5,399 bases of DNA, from contig JAJZIN010000042.1 in NCBI GenBank assembly GCA_021810575.1, positions 1 to 5,399 on the forward strand, given 5' to 3'. A program made the position numbers and the translations under genes. Below, piece after piece: positions 5,381 to 5,399 of the stretch. This stretch comes from Thermoplasmata archaeon. GTDB lineage: Archaea > Thermoplasmatota > Thermoplasmata > Thermoplasmatales > Thermoplasmataceae. Numbering within the stretch: the stretch's first letter is position 1; each line of letters opens with the position of its first letter. The notes under the pieces are model-generated. The model searched no databases and had not been told where the DNA came from. It saw only the letters and a list, made by a program, of their open reading frames with translations.

Positions 5381-5399
5381 TTTTAGGTGTAATTTTGAG

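Overview
The window looks like part of a euryarchaeal chromosome, most likely from an acidophilic Thermoplasmatales-type archaeon. The base composition is moderately AT-rich and codon use favours AGG/AGA and ATA. Genes begin either with GGTGA-type Shine-Dalgarno sites or with TATA-like boxes about 26-28 bases before the start codon, as leaderless archaeal mRNAs do. The proteins have an archaeal/actinobacterial flavour. The taxonomic placement is inference: no rRNA or other marker gene is present. All recognised genes lie on the minus strand, so they read from right to left.

Right part (5399 to about 1908): a promoter region, then a compact operon sdhA - sdhB - sdhC - small membrane protein. 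The sdhA/sdhB junction is a 4-base ATGA overlap, the sdhB/sdhC junction has no gap at all (TAGATG), and a 56-residue two-helix membrane protein follows 5 bases after sdhC. Together they would form a respiratory complex II that oxidises succinate and passes electrons to membrane quinone. The membrane anchor is not a classical haem b SdhC/SdhD pair. It is a single five-helix protein with many conserved Cys and His, resembling the mycobacterial Sdh1 (type F) anchor that carries a membrane-embedded Rieske-type [2Fe-2S] cluster. This anchor and the small extra ORF are the most interesting parts of the window.

Middle part (1907 to 637): a T-rich stretch that can serve both as terminator of the sdh operon and as the TATA region of the next unit, then an 83-residue protein of unknown function (possibly a small Sm/SH3-like beta barrel) followed 7 bases later by an MscS-family mechanosensitive channel. 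The channel has a roughly 30-residue insertion within its beta domain.

Left part (548 to 1): the N-terminal 182 residues of a thiamine-diphosphate enzyme of the pyruvate oxidase / pyruvate:quinone dehydrogenase family. It has its own TATA box placed for a leaderless transcript and continues beyond the window. If it donates to quinone as PoxB does, the window holds two separate entry points for electrons into the quinone pool (succinate and pyruvate), with an osmotic safety valve between them.

No RNA genes, CRISPR arrays, insertion sequences or tandem repeats were seen.
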